Source: Thalassovita sp. (GTDB taxonomy: Bacteria; Bacteroidota; Bacteroidia; Cytophagales; Flammeovirgaceae). Taken from it: DNA of 64,000 nucleotides. The stretch spans positions 1 through 64,000 of the forward strand of contig PBYL01000086.1 in NCBI GenBank assembly GCA_002729595.1, read 5' to 3'. Position numbers and translations under genes: made by a program. Each line of letters starts with the position of its first letter. The first letter of the stretch is position 1. Positions 56,787 to 64,000 of the stretch are shown piece by piece. The notes beneath the pieces are model-generated. The model was not told where the DNA came from and did no database searches. It was given only the letters and a program-made list of their open reading frames with translations.

Positions 56787-59540
56787 TTAAAATTTCAAAT
56801 TCAGGAACAAACTAAAAGATCTACCTAACAGGTATTGATCATATGAAAATAATTTATTTATCTGTTGTTCTTCCTGATGGTTGTTATAAATATCTTGCCT
56901 ATCGTAAATAAAAGACCTACTACCTACATTTTTTCTATTGTACAGATTGAAAATAGAACATCCCACATTGCCAAATACATTACCTATTTTCAAGTCGTAA
57001 CTAATCGAAGCATCCATTCTGTGGTAAGGAGGTAATCGACCATTATTTTTTTCTGCATAATCTATCGTAGTTATCGTTTCGTATCGACCGTCTTTTTCAA
57101 TTTCTAGAGTAACAATTTGAGTAGGTAGTGAATAAGGTAATCCAGATCCAAATACCCAATCTAGCGAATAATTAAATTTACCAGATTCTAAAAAGTACAT
57201 CAATTTAACCTCATGTCGCTGATCGTTATCTGCATAGAATTCTCTACCCTGATTTAGATCTGCAAACTGGTTCTTTACACTAGCTAAACTGTAAGTTGCA
57301 GAAACTGCCGAATTATTAAACTGCTTACCAAGATAAATATCCATACCTTTAGCTACACCAGTTCCATTTTCTATCAGTTGTTCAAATTCCCATTCTGAGC
57401 GCAAAGCACTTGCATCCATAAAGTTTTGGTAATCTGCTCTTACCAGCCCGTCTATATTTCTGTAATAAAACCCAATTTCTGCAGTCCAGTCATTTTTCTT
57501 GTATAAAAGACCAGTTTGATAATGCTCTGCACTAAGCAAAGAAACATTTCCATTTCCCGAAAGCACCCAAAAATCCTGATTAAAGGTATTTGGTAAATCA
57601 CTTCCGGCCTGACTGATAAACTGGTAATACCTACCAGCTGAAGCATTAAATATTAAGTCTGATGACAACTCCCAGGTTAATGATAGTCTGGGAGCAAGGT
57701 AAAATTTGTTAGTGGCTGAGTAATAGGTGTTTCGCAATCCTGCTGTAATACTCAAATTATCAATACCTTTAAAAGTATTCTGGGCAAAAAATCCTGCCTG
57801 CATACCTTCGGTACCAAGTATTTTTGTATTAGTACTACCTACTACATTGTCTTCATAGCTGATGTCATTATTCACAAGGAATACACCGAAGTCAATCAGA
57901 TTGTTAGTATTTACATGATATTCAAAATCAAGTCTGGCCGCAAGCTCTTTCAGTTCGTTATTTCGGGCAATGGTAATATCTCTAGAATTTAAACTGTCGT
58001 ATTCTGCAAATGAACTCGAGATATTCGTATAGTAATCTTTATTGTATTTAGAATACCCAACACTCGCTGTACTGAATAGTCTTTCGTTCCAATATCTACT
58101 CCATTTTATACCTGCACCAGTATTTGATAGTATATAGTCTTCAGATTTAGTTTCTAGTGCTTCTTTGTTAAGAGACTTAAGCCAAATATTTTCGCTTTGG
58201 AAATAATCGTCTTTCCCTCTGTAGAAGCTAAAAGAAATTACATCTTTTTCAGTCGGATTCCAGCTGAGTTTAGAGTGTACATCATAATAGTAGTAATTAT
58301 CATCTACATCTTCAGGTGTTTTCCTCCTGTTAAAACCTACACTAAGCTCTGGTACATCGAACTCTGCGTAATTATATATCTTGTCAAAGAGCGGCGTCTG
58401 CACTATATCTGTATATGACCTTCTGAAAGAAACTAGTGCAGTAAGGTTCTTGCTTAATGGCGCTTCAGCTGTAACATCTGCACTCAGCATATTTAAACCT
58501 ATATTCACAGAAGGTTTGTATTTATTTCCTGTTTTGCCTGTGATATCCAATACACTGGATATTCTGCCACCGTATCTGGCATCAAAACCACCTTTGTACA
58601 TTCTTATGTCTTTTACAGCATTCATATTTATGGAGCTGAAAAAACCAAAAAGGTGATCTAGGTGATATATAGTGAAACCATCAAAAATAACCAGGTTCTG
58701 ATCGGGTAACCCTCCTCTAACTTGCAAGCCAGAAGCATTTTCGTTAGAGATACTTATACCTGGTAACAGTTGTAAACTTCTGAAAATATCTTTCTCTCCA
58801 ATTTGCGGTAACTTAGAAACCTCTTTCGGATTTATAGTTACTTGCCCCGACTCACCATTCATATCGATAATTTCAGGTGGTGTATTCGAAACCTCAACTT
58901 CTTTTAAGTAAGCGGGAGAGCTAGTAAGTTGCACCTCCATTAAATCTTGCTTAAAAGCTTGAAGACTGATGGTATTAGACTGATAACCCAAATGGCTAAT
59001 TCTAATACTATCTGGATTTCCACCACTGGCAGTTAAGGAGAAATATCCTTCCTGATTTGCCACTGTCCCCTCTTTTCTGTCTGGCAGCCATACTGTCGCA
59101 TATGGTATTGCCTCACCTGTTTCACTATCTTTTATTATACCAGTTAGTATAAACTTATTCCCGTTTTCGGAAACCGATAAACCGGAATCTTTTACTTCAG
59201 TATTTTTACTTCTTCTTATTACTAATCTATTCTTTGCCAACATGATGTACTCTAAGCCTGTCGCACCTAATATTTGTTCCCAGGCTTTTTCTACAGTAGC
59301 ATTTTTAATGCTGGCATTTATTTTTATTTCTTCTATTACTGCCTTTTCAAAAGCTATTTCCAGATTATAGGTTTGCTTCATTTTCTGGATTACTTCTGTA
59401 AGCGGCACTTGGTTAAATTTTTCGTTTACCTCAACCTTATCCTGCGCTTTAATCGGGCATACTCTTCCCATTACACTCAAAATTAAGAGTGTTATAACAA
59501 AGTGTAGTTTGCTTTTCAGCTTATAGCCCGAGAATTTCAT
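56787..59540 (-). CDS. TonB-dependent receptor with STN signalling domain
   Basis: The 917-residue receptor ends a cell-surface signalling system. After the signal peptide (to IKAQ, about 33) an STN domain covers 37-108 (VNEKFNQVPLTEVIQKM), then a regulatory domain at about 130-210 (IKDSETGEAIPYATVWLP), a plug near 235-340 (LQLLPGISISNENASGLQV) and the barrel ending LFLNLKF. The STN domain touches the FecR anti-sigma factor across the periplasm. The gene lies 17 bases after FecR. The substrate could be a siderophore or a glycan; the plug looks like non-SusC receptors. Confidence 0.93.
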   Translation of the reverse strand: MKFSGYKLKSKLHFVITLLILSVMGRVCPIKAQDKVEVNEKFNQVPLTEVIQKMKQTYNLEIAFEKAVIEEIKINASIKNATVEKAWEQILGATGLEYIMLAKNRLVIRRSKNTEVKDSGLSVSENGNKFILTGIIKDSETGEAIPYATVWLPDRKEGTVANQEGYFSLTASGGNPDSIRISHLGYQSNTISLQAFKQDLMEVQLTSSPAYLKEVEVSNTPPEIIDMNGESGQVTINPKEVSKLPQIGEKDIFRSLQLLPGISISNENASGLQVRGGLPDQNLVIFDGFTIYHLDHLFGFFSSINMNAVKDIRMYKGGFDARYGGRISSVLDITGKTGNKYKPSVNIGLNMLSADVTAEAPLSKNLTALVSFRRSYTDIVQTPLFDKIYNYAEFDVPELSVGFNRRKTPEDVDDNYYYYDVHSKLSWNPTEKDVISFSFYRGKDDYFQSENIWLKSLNKEALETKSEDYILSNTGAGIKWSRYWNERLFSTASVGYSKYNKDYYTNISSSFAEYDSLNSRDITIARNNELKELAARLDFEYHVNTNNLIDFGVFLVNNDISYEDNVVGSTNTKILGTEGMQAGFFAQNTFKGIDNLSITAGLRNTYYSATNKFYLAPRLSLTWELSSDLIFNASAGRYYQFISQAGSDLPNTFNQDFWVLSGNGNVSLLSAEHYQTGLLYKKNDWTAEIGFYYRNIDGLVRADYQNFMDASALRSEWEFEQLIENGTGVAKGMDIYLGKQFNNSAVSATYSLASVKNQFADLNQGREFYADNDQRHEVKLMYFLESGKFNYSLDWVFGSGLPYSLPTQIVTLEIEKDGRYETITTIDYAEKNNGRLPPYHRMDASISYDLKIGNVFGNVGCSIFNLYNRKNVGSRSFIYDRQDIYNNHQEEQQINKLFSYDQYLLGRSFSLFLNLKF

Positions 59541-59557
59541 ACAACAAAAGTAGTTGT

Positions 59558-60601
59558 TTAATCCTCTTCGATTACAATAAGCAGGCTGTCCTCAGCTATC
59601 TTATATTCCAATTCCATCGGCAAGCAAATCATTTTTAATGCTTCATCAAGATCCTCACTAGTAAATGACCCCGAATATTTTCTATCCTTAATATCTGTGT
59701 TCACTTTCACTTCAAAACCGTATTGTCTTTGCAACTCCTCCAGCACTTCTATTAAAGAAACATCTTCGAACCTGAATACGCCTGTTCTCCAAGCTACTGT
59801 GCCTTCTGGCTCAAAATCGCTGCGCTGAACTTTGTTGTTAACAATCGATACCTTATTTCCCGGAATTAATATTTCTTCTATATCTTCTTTAGCATTTGTT
59901 ACCCCAACTTTACCTGTATAGCAAGCCACTTCAAATCTGTGTGCTCTCTCAAATACATTAAAGCTAGTACCCATTACTCTTACACTTCCCTGAGACGTTT
60001 TAACTGTAAATTTCTCTCCCTTCTTTACTTCAAAGAAAGCTTCTCCGTCTAGGTTTACTTTTCTCTCGTCTTTCCAGCTTTGCTCGTTAAAGCTAAGTTT
60101 TGAATCTGCATTTAATGTAGCTACAGATCCATCTGGCAAAGTAACAGCCAATTGCTCACCAACTCCCGTCGCAAAATTTTTGTCGGCACTTGATGACCAC
60201 CACCAGAAAAATCCTAAAAGCAACAAAATGGAAGCCGCAGCAGACATGGCATATTTCCACGTATTGCTATTGTTGCTTGATGTAGTATTATTCTGATTTA
60301 ATTGTATAACAGGTGTTTCAGTCTCTTTTTCTATCACAGTATTGTCATGCATGCCGGATTGTATTCTTGACCACATGTTGTCGATCTTGTCTTGACTGAT
60401 GTCAAGCTCAGTATCTTTTGCATGCATTAAAGAAACCAGACTCTTTGCCTGTTGTACTGCCTGTTGCTTTTCAGAATGCACCGATAACCAGCTCTCCCAA
60501 TCACTCCCTCCTTTGCCTGATTTTACCCAAGCCAGAAAAGCTTCATCGGCAGCGAAATCTTCTGCTTCGTATTGGCGATATTTTTCTGAATTATTTAACA
60601 T
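59558..60601 (-). CDS. FecR-family anti-sigma regulator
   Basis: The 347-residue protein spans the inner membrane once (about 113-133, MSAAASILLLLGFFWWWSS). The cytoplasmic part (1-110) contacts the sigma factor. The periplasmic FecR domain has GVGEQLAVTLPDGSVATLNADSKLSF and VKTSQGSVRVMGTSFNV, and a C-terminal domain (about 265-347, GVFRFEDVSLIEVLEEL) is close to DUF4974. It relays the receptor signal to the sigma factor. The gap to the sigma gene is 92 bases. Confidence 0.94.
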   Translation of the reverse strand: MLNNSEKYRQYEAEDFAADEAFLAWVKSGKGGSDWESWLSVHSEKQQAVQQAKSLVSLMHAKDTELDISQDKIDNMWSRIQSGMHDNTVIEKETETPVIQLNQNNTTSSNNSNTWKYAMSAAASILLLLGFFWWWSSSADKNFATGVGEQLAVTLPDGSVATLNADSKLSFNEQSWKDERKVNLDGEAFFEVKKGEKFTVKTSQGSVRVMGTSFNVFERAHRFEVACYTGKVGVTNAKEDIEEILIPGNKVSIVNNKVQRSDFEPEGTVAWRTGVFRFEDVSLIEVLEELQRQYGFEVKVNTDIKDRKYSGSFTSEDLDEALKMICLPMELEYKIAEDSLLIVIEED

Positions 60602-60693
60602 TCTTTTCTTATTTAATCAGGTAAGACTAGTTTTTAAACTATGTACTCACAAATTTTCAAAATTTCTCAAAATAATTATTAAACCACTGATAT

Positions 60694-61275
60694 TCAGATA
60701 AATAAATTTATAAATAATATTATTATTACATTAATTATCTGAGGTAATACCGCTTTAATCGACTTTAAAGCATTATGCAATAGGTTTCTTACCGATTGGT
60801 AATTGATACCTAATGCTTCTTCGATTTCTTTGTAACTGAGTTCTTGATAATATTTAAGGTAGATAACTTCTTTTTGCCTTTTAGACAATTTTTCGAAGGC
60901 CTGAGTAACCTTTCTTCTTTTCTCGTCTTGCAGTTCTGAATTAATGAGGATTTCTTCGAGATTGGCTTCTAATTGAAAGTCGTAATTTTCTGTATCCACA
61001 TGTGAATTTAGTGGTGTTTTTTGTTGAAGTTTACGAATAATACGCCTTCTAAGTGCACCCAAAAGATACCTCTTTACAGAATCGGTATCGCCAATTCTGT
61101 CTCTTTTATTCCATAAATCGAGAAAGAGCTCTTGGATGCAATCTTCAACTAATGCAGAATCTGTAGTAAAACGACTACCATATTTATACAAAATACGGAT
61201 GTGGTCATTAAAAATCTTTTCGAATGCGAGTTTGTCACCTTTCCTGAACGCGTTCCAGGCCTGAATTTCTTCCAT
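60694..61275 (-). CDS. ECF sigma factor with hydrophobic C-terminal tail
   Basis: This 193-residue sigma factor starts the FecR/receptor set. Region 2 spans about 15-85 (VEDCIQELFLDLWN) and region 4 about 120-170 (QKEVIYLKYYQELSYKEIEEALGINYQSVRNLL). The last 18 residues, after KAVLP, are almost fully hydrophobic (IINVIIILFINLFI), so the protein may attach to the membrane. It would direct transcription of the receptor operon and perhaps other genes when FecR is triggered. Confidence 0.92.
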   Translation of the reverse strand: MEEIQAWNAFRKGDKLAFEKIFNDHIRILYKYGSRFTTDSALVEDCIQELFLDLWNKRDRIGDTDSVKRYLLGALRRRIIRKLQQKTPLNSHVDTENYDFQLEANLEEILINSELQDEKRRKVTQAFEKLSKRQKEVIYLKYYQELSYKEIEEALGINYQSVRNLLHNALKSIKAVLPQIINVIIILFINLFI

Positions 61276-61374
61276 CTTAAAAAATTATCTTACTCAATTC
61301 TTCACAGCGTAAAGGTAAGCAATATCAAAATTCAATCCCTAATTTGACTTTCAATCTGTTGCTTTTTATTTTAC

Positions 61375-62847
61375 CTACTGGTTTCCACTGTCAAAAACAA
61401 CTTCTCCTAAATTGCTATCGTCCCTTCTGCTGGCTCGAATCGATTTTATTTCTTCCATTTCTTCTTTCAGATTCTCAAAATAGTAAGCAAGTTCACCTTC
61501 TTCACTCACTTTTAGCTCACCTCCCAAATCGTAAATCAAATCTTCCATAATCGCCTTTACCTGATCTCTATCTAACTGCTCTTCTCCCTTCTCCGCCTGA
61601 TTTACAATTTGCATCAATCTTTCTTCTTGAACAATTCCGTTTGGAGACTGAAAAACAACTTTCATCAATCTTTTACGGATGTTGTTTAAATGTATTTTGT
61701 TGTTCTTTTTCTTATTCTGAAAGTATCTCACTCCCGGAACTAAAAAGAATATCAAACTAAATACAAATGGCACATAACCTAAAAAGATAGTAGCCAAACT
61801 AGCTGTATCCATTGGTATGCCCGGTAAAATTTCTAATAGCCAACCTTGCATAATTTTGAATGAAACCACAAGGTTTACGGCATTCATCCCTCCTATAATT
61901 ACATTTCTGGTAGATTTGTTGCCCGACTGTCTGTAAGGAGCTTCATATTCATCCCAATACCATTCAACTTCTTGCTCGTTTGATAAGTCTCTGTTACCTC
62001 TTACCAAGTCATCAAAAGCACCATATAAGATCCCTTTATCTGTAATTTCTGCTTTGCCATTGTATTTCACCAGACATTCAGTGAAGAAGTCTTCTGCCTC
62101 GTCTTTTTTCCAGCCTGCTAAGCCGATAATTTCAGACTGTACCATTACAGCTTTTTTCTCGCGCAGGTAAGTGGCAACTTCTTTGTAATTTTCGAGTGGA
62201 TTGGGTTCTACTCTTTGTGGTCCGAAAACGAAATCGTATACAGAAGCAACAAAGCTTTTCTTGGTTTCACCATTTTTAGCTTTTCTGCCAATTGGTTCAT
62301 ACTCTTTGTAGCGGTAACCTCTAGGGTCGGTTCTGTAAATGGTTCTTCGGCTTACTGTATTGTACATAAATAGATCGCTGAATAAATCCATTATTAAATA
62401 CATTCTGAAGAAGCCGATTCCTCCTCCTCCACTACCACCTCTATCAAATGGGCTGTCGTCATCATCTCCACCTTTAGAAAGACTTACTACCACCAAGCCG
62501 ATCATTAAAACCAAAAAGATTACGAAGTACACAACTAGTGTGATGGTAATCCAAATACGGAAAAGAAATTTAAAAACCTTCCAAGATGTTGCTTTTACTT
62601 CTTCCCATATTTCTTTGAAAGACTTTTTACCTCTGCGTTGTAGGGTTTTGCCGAAATCGTATATAAGGTCACCGTTTTCGGTAACCTTTAACCTACTTTC
62701 GTATTTTTCTAGTAACTGATCCAAAGCGTGTTTGGCATCATCCATATTAATTGCTGAAATAGATGCTGCATCGCCTATGGTTAATTGTTTTTTACCGGAC
62801 TTCAGTTTTTGTTCCAGTGTTGTTAATCCTGTTTGTATCTCGTCCAT
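61375..62847 (-). CDS. Membrane protein with three winged-helix-like repeats
   Basis: The 490-residue protein carries a repeated module of about 50 residues at 20-67, 231-281 and 403-460. Each ends with a similar strand: ENGDLIYDFG, DKGILYGAF and EEGELAYYF. The helices before these endings resemble small winged-helix domains. Membrane segments lie near 97-123, 318-340 and 351-373. A low-complexity stretch with acidic and glycine residues is at 127-144. I recognise no named family. It lies 99 bases upstream of the sigma gene, perhaps in the same transcript, and 50 bases downstream of an amidase gene. Confidence 0.75.
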   Translation of the reverse strand: MDEIQTGLTTLEQKLKSGKKQLTIGDAASISAINMDDAKHALDQLLEKYESRLKVTENGDLIYDFGKTLQRRGKKSFKEIWEEVKATSWKVFKFLFRIWITITLVVYFVIFLVLMIGLVVVSLSKGGDDDDSPFDRGGSGGGGIGFFRMYLIMDLFSDLFMYNTVSRRTIYRTDPRGYRYKEYEPIGRKAKNGETKKSFVASVYDFVFGPQRVEPNPLENYKEVATYLREKKAVMVQSEIIGLAGWKKDEAEDFFTECLVKYNGKAEITDKGILYGAFDDLVRGNRDLSNEQEVEWYWDEYEAPYRQSGNKSTRNVIIGGMNAVNLVVSFKIMQGWLLEILPGIPMDTASLATIFLGYVPFVFSLIFFLVPGVRYFQNKKKNNKIHLNNIRKRLMKVVFQSPNGIVQEERLMQIVNQAEKGEEQLDRDQVKAIMEDLIYDLGGELKVSEEGELAYYFENLKEEMEEIKSIRASRRDDSNLGEVVFDSGNQ

Positions 62848-62897
62848 TGCTTATTCTGTTTTTCTCTTCTTTATCAGTAGCAGGAATCTCAAAAAAA

Positions 62898-64000
62898 TTA
62901 CTCCATTTTCAGCGTTGGAATAAATTTAGGTGCTTTTCTTACCTTTGTTGCCTGCTCAAAAGCATAAGCCATTCCAATAAGCTCAGGTTCCCTATAAGCC
63001 CCAGAAAATATGGAAATTCCGACTGGTAAGCCATTTATAAAGCCTGCTGGCACTGTAATATTAGGATAACCAGCTCTTGCCGCAAGCGAAGAACTGCCTC
63101 CTCCAAAATGATCTCCATTAATTACATCTATCGGCCAAGCAGGACCACCTGTTGGTGCGATAATGGCATTGATACCATATTTTGCTAAAGCTGCATCAAT
63201 TCCTTCTTCTCTTGAATACTTCAATACATTCTCAAGTGCCTCTTTATATTCTTTGCTTTCCAAATCTCCTTTTTCTTCTGCTGCCTCTAATATCTCCTGC
63301 TGAAAATAAGGCATCGATCTGTCTGCATTTGCTTTGTTAAACTCTATTACTTCTTTTAGGCTTTTTACTGGTGCATTTTCACCCAAACCTTTTAAGTATT
63401 TATTTACACCATCTTTAAATTCGTATAATAATACTTGATAACCTGCTCTTCCATATTCTCTACTAGTTTCAATCTCTACAGGGTCTATAATTTCAGCTCC
63501 TTGGCTTTTCATTGCTTCGAAAGCCTGCTCCATTATCTCATCCACCTTCTCATGAAAACCCATTGAACTTCTTAGCACTCCGATTTTTTTGCCTTGTAAT
63601 CCATTGGCATCTAAAAACTGTGTATAGTCTTTATAAACTTTTCCTTCGCTTTTAGAAGTCACAGCATCTTCACTGTCTATCCCGATTAAAGCACCTAACA
63701 AAGTGGCAGCATCTGTAACAGTTCTTGCCATTGGGCCAGCAGTATCTTGTGTATGAGATATAGGAATAATACCTGAGCGACTCCAAGTACCTACAGTTGG
63801 TTTAATGCCCACCACACCATTTGTTGAAGATGGACATACAATTGAACCGTTGGTTTCTGTACCAATAGCAATGGCACATAAATTAGCAGAAACGGCTGCT
63901 CCTGAACCAGAACTTGAACCACATGGGTTTCTATCTAATATATAAGGATTGCGGGTTTGGCGCCCTCTCCCACTCCATCCACTAGAAGAGCGTGAAGAAC
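62898..64000 (-). CDS. Amidase signature-family enzyme, cut by the window end
   Basis: At least 367 residues are visible; the gene continues beyond the right edge of the window. The frame is open to the edge, and a GTG at 63815 is not the start because clear family sequence precedes it. The amidase signature is present: GSSSGSGAAVSANLCAIAIG, GTETNGSIVCPSS and VGIKPTVGTWSRSGIIP. The serine of GSIVCPSS and the cis-serine of GSSSGS are intact. The C-terminal part ends PKFIPTLKM. It hydrolyses amides; the natural substrate is unknown, as in related bacterial amidases that are often exported. Confidence 0.93.
   Translation of the reverse strand, partial: SSRSSSGWSGRGRQTRNPYILDRNPCGSSSGSGAAVSANLCAIAIGTETNGSIVCPSSTNGVVGIKPTVGTWSRSGIIPISHTQDTAGPMARTVTDAATLLGALIGIDSEDAVTSKSEGKVYKDYTQFLDANGLQGKKIGVLRSSMGFHEKVDEIMEQAFEAMKSQGAEIIDPVEIETSREYGRAGYQVLLYEFKDGVNKYLKGLGENAPVKSLKEVIEFNKANADRSMPYFQQEILEAAEEKGDLESKEYKEALENVLKYSREEGIDAALAKYGINAIIAPTGGPAWPIDVINGDHFGGGSSSLAARAGYPNITVPAGFINGLPVGISIFSGAYREPELIGMAYAFEQATKVRKAPKFIPTLKME

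Noticed and set aside
1-64000. CRISPR array, tRNA, rRNA or prophage region
   Set aside because: No regularly spaced repeats, no recognisable tRNA arm sequences, and no phage structural genes were seen by eye.
63815-64000. GTG at 63815 as the start of the amidase gene
   Set aside because: The same frame remains open upstream to the window edge and encodes the conserved glycine-serine-rich amidase signature, so the gene begins outside the window.

Overview
The window looks like chromosomal DNA of a Bacteroidota bacterium, most likely a marine or soil member of the Cytophagales. The signs are two SusC/SusD outer-membrane pairs, a sigma/FecR/TonB-receptor system, many lipoproteins with short lipoboxes, BlaI/M56 regulation, AT-rich spacers, little sign of Shine-Dalgarno sequences and promoter-like TAnnTTTG boxes. 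I saw no rRNA, tRNA, CRISPR array or prophage. The left edge carries an IS481-type insertion sequence.

Layout. 1-6.8 kb: an IS element abuts a broken outer-membrane beta-barrel gene; then come small secreted or lipid-anchored proteins of unknown role, a gene remnant and a TlpA-like thioredoxin protein. 7-8.6 kb: a two-gene unit with a complete bacterial poly(ADP-ribose) polymerase (WGR plus catalytic domain, H-Y-E triad intact) and a small partner of unknown function. 9.1-10.8 kb: a BlaI repressor and M56 membrane protease with three copies of a palindromic operator. 11.1-12.9 kb: an AhpD-like protein coupled to an orphan histidine kinase. 12.9-16.4 kb: an ECF sigma factor with a membrane protein, a lipoprotein, a lipocalin-like protein and a TipAL-type MerR regulator. 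16.5-18.6 kb: an exported M20 amidohydrolase and a membrane protein.

19-31.6 kb is a mannoside utilisation locus. It holds a truncated GH92 gene, a DeoR-type repressor, SusC/SusD, a GH130 mannosylglucose phosphorylase, a full GH92 alpha-mannosidase and a two-domain protein related to phosphomannose isomerase whose metal ligands look degraded. 31.8-41.2 kb is a run of exported proteins on the minus strand: vanadium haloperoxidase, DUF255 thioredoxin-domain protein, FG-GAP/UnbV protein, CBM9-like protein and GHL10-like glycosidase. 41.3-45 kb: a YdeP-type molybdopterin oxidoreductase and a GH29 fucosidase. 45.3-50.8 kb: an SDR oxidoreductase and a second SusC/SusD pair. 51.1-55.6 kb: a GAF histidine kinase, an S10 carboxypeptidase and an M28 aminopeptidase. 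55.7-61.3 kb: a lipoprotein, then the TonB receptor, FecR anti-sigma and ECF sigma of a cell-surface signalling system. 61.4-64 kb: a membrane protein with three repeats of a winged-helix-like module, and an amidase cut by the window end.

The best candidates for something new are the PARP operon with its small partner, the degenerate PMI-like protein in the mannose locus, the haloperoxidase/DUF255/FG-GAP/CBM9/GHL10 export cluster, the AhpD-like protein paired with a kinase, and the triple-repeat membrane protein. All functions are inferred from sequence reading alone; no database search was run.
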